DNA of 64,000 bases from Oceanospirillum sp048270425 (GTDB lineage Bacteria > Pseudomonadota > Gammaproteobacteria > Pseudomonadales > Halomonadaceae). The DNA lies in assembly GCA_048270425.1 (NCBI GenBank), contig JBLWSY010000011.1, positions 1-64,000 on the forward strand. The letters are read 5' to 3'. Shown here piece by piece: positions 37,069 through 44,702 of the stretch; within the stretch, counting starts at the first letter, position 1; the number at the start of each line of letters is the position of its first letter. The translations under genes were made by a program, and so were the position numbers. The notes beneath the pieces were generated by a model, which was not told where the DNA came from, did no database searches, and was given only the letters and a program-made list of their open reading frames with translations.

Positions 37069-37102
37069 TTTTTGATGACAGTTCTACACTTTTTTGATGA
37101 CA
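37069..37102 (+). repeat. 12-base direct repeat spaced by 22 bases
   Basis: TTTTTGATGACA occurs at 37069-37080 and again at 37091-37102, exactly two helical turns apart. Typical of a tandem operator for a transcription factor, which is not identified. Confidence 0.55.
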
Positions 37103-37604
37103 TCTGGAAAAATACCCTTAACCGGGCTTGCTTTAGATCAAGCACTCAGGTATTGACTTAATAACTGAAATAGCAAAAACCCTTGTTTTTCAAGGCGTTC
37201 AGCAACCATAAGCGGGTCAGTTGCTGCCCTGGAAGATCAGAAGAGAAAAAATTACTTACCCACAAAAGCTGTGAATAACTCTTTGGATAAGTTGAGGAAA
37301 TTCACCTGAAGCGGACAAAAAAAGGCATACAACCTTAAATTGTTTATTTTTTAATCAGCCTAAAGTTCAGTCTGAAGGTTTGATTGAATCTCTGCATAAG
37401 CCTTATACCAAAGCCGAATACTGTTACAAACGCCAACATCGGCTCTTTACTGACTATTCCTGCTGACTAAGATAAAATCACCAGCCTTTTTTAATGCCGC
37501 GCAGCCTCAATACATCCTAAGGCATTTGACTGATGGTCAGAGTTGAACATCCGGTCATCAGTGCAGGCAAATACACAGTTTCCTCAGGAAGGCACCCGAT
37601 CCCG

Positions 37605-40600
37605 ATGATTAAGCAACTGGCCGACACCGCTTTATATACCGACGCTGCCGCGAATCTTAAACAACATGCGCCGGAACCCATTCGTCAGGAGTACCTGAAC
37701 TTTATTGAAGCGTTAAAAGCAGAAGGCTTTCAGGGCGACCTGAATCCGGATTACGCCAACCGCGTGGTGCTGTCTACGGATAACTCCATCTATCAGGTGC
37801 TGCCACAGGCGGTGCTATACCCGAAAAACCACAAAGATCTGCAGCTGATCGCCCGCCTGAGCAACCAGCCGGGCTTTGAACAGGTCGTGTTAAGCCCACG
37901 GGGCGGTGGTACCGGCACCAACGGCCAGTCCCTGACCGACGGTCTGGTGGTTGATATCTCCAAACACATGAACCAGATTCTGGAGATCAACGCAGAGGAA
38001 GGCTGGGTACGCGTTCAGACCGGCGTGGTGAAAGACCAGCTGAATAAAGCGCTGAAAGAACACGGACTCTTCTTTGCGCCGGAACTGTCCACCAGTAACC
38101 GCGCCACCATCGGCGGCATGATCAATACTGACGCCAGCGGTCAGGGCTCAGTACTGTACGGAAAAACCCGTGACCACGTGCTGGAACTGACCTCTGTCTT
38201 GCTGGATGGCACCGAGTGGACCTCCGGCCCCATCTCTGACGAAGCACTGGCAGAGATCAAACAGCGTGACGACCGCGTCGGTGACGTGCACCGCTTAGCG
38301 GATCAGATCTTCAGCGAGCAAGCAGAGCTGATCGAAGCCAAGTTCCCGAAACTGAACCGCTGCCTGACCGGTTACGATCTGGCCCATATCCGCGACGACA
38401 ACGGCCAGTTCAACCTGAACGCCCTGCTCTGCGGTGCCGAAGGCAGTCTGGCCTTTATCACCGAAGCCAAACTGAATGTCCTGAAAATTCCGAAATACTC
38501 CGCTCTGGTGAATATTCAGTACGCCAGCTTCAACGATGCCCTGAAAGACGCCAAAGACCTGATGGACTGGAGCCCCACCTCCATCGAAACCGTAGATTCC
38601 AAAGTACTGAATCTGGCCATGGGTGATATCGTCTGGGATACCGTTCGCGAGTACTATCCTAAAACCACGGGCCCTGAAGGCAAAGAACGACAGATCGCCG
38701 GTATCAATCTGGTGGAATACACAGGTGACGATGAAGCGGAACTGAACGCCAAGCTGGATAAGCTGACCGCACACCTGGATCAGATTGCCGGTTCCGAGCT
38801 GGCCGGTAACGGCAAGAGCTTTGCCTATACCATCGCCCGGGGTGCCGGTGAGATCGGTAAGATCTGGGGCATGCGTAAAAAGGCCGTGGGACTGTTAGGC
38901 AACGCTGAAGGCGAAAAACGCCCGATCCCGTTTGTGGAAGACACCGCCGTACCACCGGAGAATCTGGCGGACTTTATTATGGAGTTCCGCGAACTGCTGG
39001 ACAGCCATGATCTGACCTACGGCATGTTTGGTCATGTGGATGCCGGCGTATTGCACGTTCGCCCGGCTATCGATATGAAAGACCCGGCGCAGGAAGGCAT
39101 GATCCGCACCATCACCGATGGCGTGGTTGCCCTGACCCAGAAATACAAAGGACTGCTCTGGGGCGAACACGGTAAAGGTGTACGTTCTGAATACGCACCG
39201 GAATTCTTTGGTGAGCTTTACCCCTTCATTCAGGAAGTAAAGGCCGCTTTTGACCCCCGCAACCAGCTGAACCCCGGCAAAATTGCTACTCCGGCACAAT
39301 CGGGTGCCGAACTGCTGAAAATCGACGGTGTGGCCACCCGTGGACAGCACGACCGCGAGATTACCGAAGCCACCCGTAACGAGTTTAGTGCTGCCATGTA
39401 CTGTAACGGTAACGGCGCCTGCTACAACTACGATCCGAACGATGCCATGTGCCCATCCTGGAAAGCGACCCGTGAGCGTACTCAGTCGCCAAAAGGCCGT
39501 TCTTCTCTGATCCGTGAATGGCTGCGCCTGCAGGAAGCGGCCGGTGCTGATCTGCAGCAGGAAGTGCGTGAAGTACGTCGTGCTGGTTTTGTCGGCAGCT
39601 TTATCCCGCGCCTGAAAAACACGCTGGCCAAACGTAAAGGCGGCCAAGAGAACGAGGACTTCAGCCACGAGGTCTATGACGCCATGGCCGGCTGTCTGGC
39701 CTGTAAATCCTGTGTCGGTCAGTGCCCGATCAAGGTTAACGTGCCGGAATTCCGCTCCAAGTTCCTGGAGCTGTACCACGGCCGTTACCTGCGCCCACTG
39801 AAAGATTATTTTGTCGGTACGCTGGAATACGTCATCCCCTACTTTGCTAAGGTGCCAATGCTGTACAACCTGCCGATGAAATTTGGCCCGGTTAAGAGCC
39901 TGCTGAAAAACACCGCCGGTATGGTAGACAGCCCGCTGATCTGCAAAGAGAACATCGCTAAAGAACTGGCGCACTATGGTGTTGCCTGGGCGACGCCACA
40001 GGCCCTGAACCGTGTTCCTGCGGATCAGAAGGACAAAACGGTCGTTATCGTACAGGATGCCTTCACCAGCTTCTTTGAAACCCGTCTGGTGCTGGATATT
40101 TTCGACCTGCTGACCCGACTGGGCTTCCGTGTCTTTATTGCACCGTTTAAACCGAATGGTAAGCCGCTGCATGTTCACGGCATGATGAAGCAGTTTGGCC
40201 GTGCCGCTGCCGATAACGCCGAAATGCTGCGGGCGCTGAACCAGACCGGAATTCCGCTGGTGGGTATCGACCCGTCGATGACCCTGACCTACCGTCAGGA
40301 GTACACCAAGGCACTGCCGGAAGGTGACGCCCCTGAGGTGTTACTGCTGCAGGAGTGGCTGGGCAACCAGACTGCTCAGCTGGAAGCCTATAAAGCAGCT
40401 GAAAAGGAAGCAGCTGAAACCGAAGCATCAGAAGACAAAGAAGTCTTCCTGATGGCTCACTGTACCGAGAAAACCAACGCTGCAGCGACTATCAAGATGT
40501 GGCAGCAGGTTTATGCCGCACTGGGTTACAAACTGACCCTGCAGGCCAGTGGTTGCTGCGGTATGTCCGGCACCTTCGGCCATGAAACCGCTAACCTGGA

Positions 40601-40772
40601 AACCTCGAAAACCATCTACAGCCAAAGCTGGGCCGGTATCGTGGCGGACAGCAGCAAACAGGGCAAACTGGTCGCCACCGGTTACTCCTGTCGTAGTCAG
40701 GTAAAACGCATCGACAGTCAGCAGATTCCGCATCCACTGCAGTGGTTATTGCAAAACCTGCCTAAAAATTAA
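37605..40772 (+). CDS. ydiJ: FAD/4Fe-4S 2-hydroxyacid dehydrogenase, YdiJ type
   Basis: 1055 residues from Met at 37605 (ORF opens at 37533, but AGGAAGG lies before 37605 and homologues begin here). Order: FAD-binding domain (about 20-230; LSPRGGGTGTNGQSLTDGLV), FAD-oxidase C-terminal domain (about 240-560), an iron-sulphur module with CNGNGACY at residue 600 and CLACKSCVGQC at 697-707, and a C-terminal CCG domain (GCCGMSGTFGHE). E. coli YdiJ oxidises D-2-hydroxyglutarate and D-lactate-like acids, and that activity is expected here. Codon use is clearly richer in C/G endings than in neighbouring genes, consistent with high expression. Confidence 0.88.
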   Translation: MIKQLADTALYTDAAANLKQHAPEPIRQEYLNFIEALKAEGFQGDLNPDYANRVVLSTDNSIYQVLPQAVLYPKNHKDLQLIARLSNQPGFEQVVLSPRGGGTGTNGQSLTDGLVVDISKHMNQILEINAEEGWVRVQTGVVKDQLNKALKEHGLFFAPELSTSNRATIGGMINTDASGQGSVLYGKTRDHVLELTSVLLDGTEWTSGPISDEALAEIKQRDDRVGDVHRLADQIFSEQAELIEAKFPKLNRCLTGYDLAHIRDDNGQFNLNALLCGAEGSLAFITEAKLNVLKIPKYSALVNIQYASFNDALKDAKDLMDWSPTSIETVDSKVLNLAMGDIVWDTVREYYPKTTGPEGKERQIAGINLVEYTGDDEAELNAKLDKLTAHLDQIAGSELAGNGKSFAYTIARGAGEIGKIWGMRKKAVGLLGNAEGEKRPIPFVEDTAVPPENLADFIMEFRELLDSHDLTYGMFGHVDAGVLHVRPAIDMKDPAQEGMIRTITDGVVALTQKYKGLLWGEHGKGVRSEYAPEFFGELYPFIQEVKAAFDPRNQLNPGKIATPAQSGAELLKIDGVATRGQHDREITEATRNEFSAAMYCNGNGACYNYDPNDAMCPSWKATRERTQSPKGRSSLIREWLRLQEAAGADLQQEVREVRRAGFVGSFIPRLKNTLAKRKGGQENEDFSHEVYDAMAGCLACKSCVGQCPIKVNVPEFRSKFLELYHGRYLRPLKDYFVGTLEYVIPYFAKVPMLYNLPMKFGPVKSLLKNTAGMVDSPLICKENIAKELAHYGVAWATPQALNRVPADQKDKTVVIVQDAFTSFFETRLVLDIFDLLTRLGFRVFIAPFKPNGKPLHVHGMMKQFGRAAADNAEMLRALNQTGIPLVGIDPSMTLTYRQEYTKALPEGDAPEVLLLQEWLGNQTAQLEAYKAAEKEAAETEASEDKEVFLMAHCTEKTNAAATIKMWQQVYAALGYKLTLQASGCCGMSGTFGHETANLETSKTIYSQSWAGIVADSSKQGKLVATGYSCRSQVKRIDSQQIPHPLQWLLQNLPKN

Positions 40773-40862
40773 ATCTTCATCATCCAAAAGGCTAACACTG
40801 GTGAAAACCCCTACCTTTTTAGGGTTTACCCCGTTAAACTAACATAATGTTACAAAGCAGGG

Positions 40863-40894
40863 ACGGCTGTATCACAGATGCAGCCGTTTTTTTT
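40863..40894 (+). terminator. Intrinsic terminator after the ydiJ-type gene
   Basis: An 11-bp stem (40863-40873 with 40877-40887, one wobble) with an ACA triloop and eight T. It separates this gene from the downstream binding-protein operon. Confidence 0.85.
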
Positions 40895-40926
40895 GCTCAG
40901 GGACGTCGGCAATAAAGGATATTCGG

Positions 40927-41685
40927 ATGACAATACGAAGCGCATCAAAAAAACTGAGGCACTTTTTTCTGCCTCTGATGCTACTGCTGTTATCGCAAGG
41001 TTCGCATGGGGAAACCTTGCTGGTGGGAATTCTTGAATCTCCGATGATGGGTTACCGGGATGCCGACAATCAATTAAGCGGTTTTGAAGCAGAGCTTGCT
41101 CAACAGATCTGCGAGCGTATTGATCACCAATGCGAGTTTGTACTCCAACCCTTTGGACAAAATTTGGAAGGGGTTCGGCAGGGACATCTGGATCTGGCGT
41201 TTTCCAGCATTCTTATTAACGAATCGCGCAAAACGTACCTGACTTTTTCCGAGCGATATATGCGCTCCGTCTCCATCTACATCGGTAACCCGGAAAAACA
41301 GCCAAAATATCGACCAACCCGGGTGGGGGTTGTAAAAGACTCCGTACAGGAATTCTATCTGGAACAAAATTTCAGCGGCTCCATAGAAACCCTGACCTAC
41401 ACCGATGTAGAAGAGGCTTATGCGGCATTAAAAGAAGGTGATGCTGACCGCATCCTGTTGCCGGCTATCATTCAGCTAGGGTTTCTTTACAGTGATTCCA
41501 GTGGTCTTTTTGATCTGATTGGCGGACCTATCGACAACCCCAAACTGTCGGGGGACGTTGCCGTCGCCATTACACCTCAGCGAAAACAGCTGAAATCCAG
41601 TATAGATCAGGCGATTCGGGGCTTACTCACCGATGGCAGCTATAACCGACTGAATAACAAATATTTTCCCTTCAATATCTATTAG
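40927..41685 (+). CDS. Periplasmic solute-binding protein (SBP_bac_3), first of a tandem pair
   Basis: 252 residues; signal peptide up to about residue 29 (LLLLSQGSHG). The mature domain has the SBP_bac_3 pattern, with GFEAELAQQICERI, LDLAFSSILINESRKTYLTFSERYM and a C-terminus KYFPFNIY. Such domains bind amino acids or related organic acids. It is followed by a homologous gene after 9 bases and then a GGDEF gene. All three are likely one transcript. No ABC permease or ATPase is nearby, so a signalling role is suspected. Confidence 0.85.
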   Translation: MTIRSASKKLRHFFLPLMLLLLSQGSHGETLLVGILESPMMGYRDADNQLSGFEAELAQQICERIDHQCEFVLQPFGQNLEGVRQGHLDLAFSSILINESRKTYLTFSERYMRSVSIYIGNPEKQPKYRPTRVGVVKDSVQEFYLEQNFSGSIETLTYTDVEEAYAALKEGDADRILLPAIIQLGFLYSDSSGLFDLIGGPIDNPKLSGDVAVAITPQRKQLKSSIDQAIRGLLTDGSYNRLNNKYFPFNIY

Positions 41686-41694
41686 GGTTGAGTC

Positions 41695-42486
41695 ATGCAA
41701 TATCAGAACCGACACCCCATGAGTATCCATACCGTCTTACTGGCGGTTATGAGCTGTCTTTTAATGGCGCTAAGTCACCCGTCAGCGGCTCAGGAGATTA
41801 TCAGAGTGGGAATCTCCACCTCGTTCAAACCCTTTAATTTTATTGATGAGAATGGCGAGATCAGCGGCTATAACGCTGATGTTGCCCGGGCAATCTGTAA
41901 AAACATGCAGGTGACCTGCGAGTTTGTCACGATGCCATTTCACAAGGTTATTCCGGCACTGGAAAATAACGACATCCAGCTGGCCGCCAGTAATCTGTTG
42001 AAAACCCCAGAGCGCCTCAGACAGATCAACTTTACGGATAAGTATTATCGCTCCACAACCAGTCTGGTAGGCCCGGCTGATGATAGTTTTAAAGATCCGG
42101 CAACCCTTCTGCAACAGCCAACAACCCGTATACTGGTCACCCGGGGATCAACTCAATGGCATTATCTGCAACAGCATTCCCAGGCTGAGATTATTGGCTT
42201 TGATACCCTGAAAACAGCTCTGGTATCCCTGCAACAAGGTGACGGAGATTACCTTCTGATGCCAACCCTGTTCGCCCTGAACTACCTGCAACAGCCGGAA
42301 AACAGTCATCTGGACTTTATCGGATTGCCGATCAACCACCAAAGCCTCGAAGGTGATGTGCACATGGGTCTCACCAAAGCACAGCCAGAACTACAGCAGC
42401 GCGCCAACAAGGCGATCCGCCAACTGGTAGACTCAGGAGAGTTACGGGCGCTGATCGATAAATACTTCCCTTTTAACGTGTATTGA
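41695..42486 (+). CDS. Periplasmic solute-binding protein (SBP_bac_3), second of a tandem pair
   Basis: 263 residues. A signal peptide (LLMALSHPSAAQ) precedes the mature SBP_bac_3 domain: SGYNADVARAICKNM, QLAASNLLKTPERLRQINFTDKYY and the C-terminal KYFPFNVY, matching KYFPFNIY in the gene before. Arrangement and shared ending point to a local duplication. The start could also be the Met nine residues in. One base separates its stop from the downstream GGDEF gene. Confidence 0.85.
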   Translation: MQYQNRHPMSIHTVLLAVMSCLLMALSHPSAAQEIIRVGISTSFKPFNFIDENGEISGYNADVARAICKNMQVTCEFVTMPFHKVIPALENNDIQLAASNLLKTPERLRQINFTDKYYRSTTSLVGPADDSFKDPATLLQQPTTRILVTRGSTQWHYLQQHSQAEIIGFDTLKTALVSLQQGDGDYLLMPTLFALNYLQQPENSHLDFIGLPINHQSLEGDVHMGLTKAQPELQQRANKAIRQLVDSGELRALIDKYFPFNVY

Positions 42487-42487
42487 T

Positions 42488-43990
42488 ATGATAAATCAGG
42501 ACTCTCTCAACCAGCGCCCTCATATCCGCAAACTACTGCTCAGGCTGATCGCGATGCTGGTGGTTTTTATCGCCTGCACGCTGGCTGTAGTTGCAGTGAT
42601 GCACAGCTATAGCCTCCAACTGATCAAAACCAGTCAGGAGGAACTTCTGCCCACCATTCATGACCATCAGCGCGCTGCGCTCAATCTGGAACGGCTGGAA
42701 CGCATGGGCGACCTGGTGGTTTATGGCGGTAGCATTACGCTGATCCGCAAAAATGCTCTTGCGGCGCAGGTACTGGCTTTTCAACCGTCGTTTAACTTAA
42801 GTCCGGAAACCCGTAAGACCGTTCGGTCAGCCTTTGAGCTTCTCCGGGAAGTTCGGCGCACCCGTCAGATGCTTCTCAGCAGTCAGTCAGAACGCCTGAG
42901 CAGTCTTGAGCGCCAAAACCTGATTCAGCTCGAACAAACACTTCGGATCCGCTGGGGAGAATACAAACAGGAGCTTTTTGAGCTTCAGAATAAAATCATC
43001 AGCGACGCCACCTCACTGCAAAACGCTAATATGAATCAGATTACCTCAACCAATAATATGATGCTGATTGCTGCCGGAACCGGTGTTTCTTTGTTGCTGA
43101 TGGTTATCTTCTTTATCGGCTATAACCTCTACAAACACCTGATCACCCCTATTATTGATGCCAGCGGGGCGCTGACCTATCTGGAGCAACAATCCGGAGA
43201 GGGGCAGGCACCCCATCTGGGCAAAGCCCGGTATCAGGAACTGCACACCATTCATAAAGCGGTGAATAACCTTGGCGAGACACTGTCAAAGCTACATGAG
43301 ATGGCAACCCGGGACTCCCTAACAGGCTGCGTTAACCGAGGCTACTTTATGGAACTGGCGCGACAAGCCCTCAGTGATGCTCACAGAAGCCGAACAGCTC
43401 TGGCTCTGGTCATGCTCGATGTTGACCACTTCAAGAAGGTCAACGACCAATACGGCCATGCCGTCGGTGACGATACACTAAAACTGACAACCAAATGGAT
43501 ACGTTCAGCACTACCTGATAATGCTTTTATCGGACGTTTGGGTGGGGAAGAGTTTGCAATGATTCTTCCGGGTTACGATGCCGATCAGGCAGTCCGGCTC
43601 AGTGATAAGATTCGCCTTATGATTGCGAACAACTCCATCGACAGCGGAACCATTCCCGCCCTGACCGTAAGTCTGGGGGTAGAAGTGATCAAAAGCGCAA
43701 CCGATGAGGTAGACAAGTTACTGTCTCAGGCGGATAAAGCGCTTTATCAGGCTAAAGCCAGTGGCAGGAATCGGGTGGTACTTTTTCAGGCCATCGAAGA
43801 CAGAAAGTCCGGTGTCTTAGACACCGAAGAGAACGAATCACTGCAGCCAGACCTACTCGCCCCCGATACGAGCCTGCAGAAAACAGCCTCTCGAAAAGCA
43901 GATACAGAAGGAATGCATGTTACCGCATCAGGCGTGATCACCAACTTCCCCACGGAAGATACTAAGCCGCAGGCCTCGAAAAGCCTTTAG
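42488..43990 (+). CDS. Membrane diguanylate cyclase (GGDEF)
   Basis: 500 residues: membrane helix about 17-40, periplasmic helical domain about 41-190, membrane helix about 193-217, short linker, GGDEF domain about 275-435 with GGEEF at residues 352-356 and a divergent or absent RxxD inhibitory site, then a disordered tail rich in Ser/Glu. It should make cyclic di-GMP. Co-transcription with the two binding proteins suggests they report ligand to this receptor. The 3' end overlaps the convergent transglutaminase-like gene by about 29 bases. Confidence 0.85.
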   Translation: MINQDSLNQRPHIRKLLLRLIAMLVVFIACTLAVVAVMHSYSLQLIKTSQEELLPTIHDHQRAALNLERLERMGDLVVYGGSITLIRKNALAAQVLAFQPSFNLSPETRKTVRSAFELLREVRRTRQMLLSSQSERLSSLERQNLIQLEQTLRIRWGEYKQELFELQNKIISDATSLQNANMNQITSTNNMMLIAAGTGVSLLLMVIFFIGYNLYKHLITPIIDASGALTYLEQQSGEGQAPHLGKARYQELHTIHKAVNNLGETLSKLHEMATRDSLTGCVNRGYFMELARQALSDAHRSRTALALVMLDVDHFKKVNDQYGHAVGDDTLKLTTKWIRSALPDNAFIGRLGGEEFAMILPGYDADQAVRLSDKIRLMIANNSIDSGTIPALTVSLGVEVIKSATDEVDKLLSQADKALYQAKASGRNRVVLFQAIEDRKSGVLDTEENESLQPDLLAPDTSLQKTASRKADTEGMHVTASGVITNFPTEDTKPQASKSL

Positions 43991-44591
43991 AGCCAGACGC
44001 TGTTCCGGCAAAAATCATATCCTCTTCACAGATCTGAGAGGGTGAAGGCAAGGTGGTATATAACTCCCGAACGTGAGAAGCGTTTAACAGAGCCTCCACC
44101 ACACAGCTCAAAGGGTTGGGCCAGATGCCTTTAACCCTTCGCCCCTCAGGATGCGTCAGACTCACCTCCGGCGGGTTAAAGCAGGTTTTGACACCCTGAC
44201 GGCTACCTCTGGCATCCAGATCGTACCAACCCGAATGCGGAAGATAGACCGTATTAAAACCGTGTAGGCGATGTTGTGTAGTACCCCATTCATTATCCAC
44301 CTGCTGATAAGCAAACCCCGTGGAAATCCCATTGGCCCGTAAAAGAGCTGCAAGAAGATGGCTTTTGGCAAAGCAGCAACCGTGTTTGTTGATTAACACC
44401 TCTGAAGCTTTCAGAGGTACCGCTTCTTTCTGATATTCCCAACTGTGCTCGATCTGATCCCTCACCCAATTAAAGGTACGGGTGATCAATGCCTGAGGGT
44501 CATCACCCTGCTTGGCCAGATAGCTGGCAAGGGCAAGTACTTCCGGGTGATCCCAGTTAACGATCATGGTTGAACGCAGGAAAGGACTCAT
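43962..44591 (-). CDS. Transglutaminase-like cysteine protease-fold protein
   Basis: 209 residues. The transglutaminase-like core has Cys in NKHGCCFAKSHLLAALLRANG, His in HRLHGFNTVYL and Asp in WYDLDARG, the expected Cys-His-Asp triad. No signal peptide, so probably cytoplasmic. Members act as proteases or peptide-modifying enzymes, but the substrate is unknown. Its 3' end overlaps the GGDEF gene by about 29 bases in the opposite direction. Confidence 0.8.
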   Translation of the reverse strand: MSPFLRSTMIVNWDHPEVLALASYLAKQGDDPQALITRTFNWVRDQIEHSWEYQKEAVPLKASEVLINKHGCCFAKSHLLAALLRANGISTGFAYQQVDNEWGTTQHRLHGFNTVYLPHSGWYDLDARGSRQGVKTCFNPPEVSLTHPEGRRVKGIWPNPLSCVVEALLNASHVRELYTTLPSPSQICEEDMIFAGTASGSKGFSRPAA

Positions 44592-44702
44592 GTGGGCACT
44601 CCAGCCGAGATAATTTCAGCCGATCATGCCCGAAGAGAATGACAGTAGCTTGAAGGCTTGCTGACAACTTGATGACAGCGCTGTAATACCTAAGACATAG
44701 CG

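Larger units (their letters stand above)
36770..37604. other. Long gene-free stretch with repeats and DnaA-box-like motifs
   Basis: About 835 bases without a convincing gene on either strand. It contains the hairpin at 36823-36840, a 12-base direct repeat (37069-37080 and 37091-37102), and DnaA-box-like 9-mers at 37041-37049, 37256-37264, 37270-37278 and 37282-37290. Next to the last three lies an AT-rich tract (37335-37362). It also includes the promoter and leader of the ydiJ-type gene, with an inverted repeat (ACTGATG at 37529-37535, CATCAGT at 37556-37562) just before its start. Confidence 0.6.

Noticed and set aside
38895..40178. Long open frame (427 codons) on the minus strand inside the ydiJ-type gene
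   Set aside because: It is the antisense shadow of a gene with strongly biased codon use; composition (Gln/Val/Phe-rich, no domain) is unlike a real protein.
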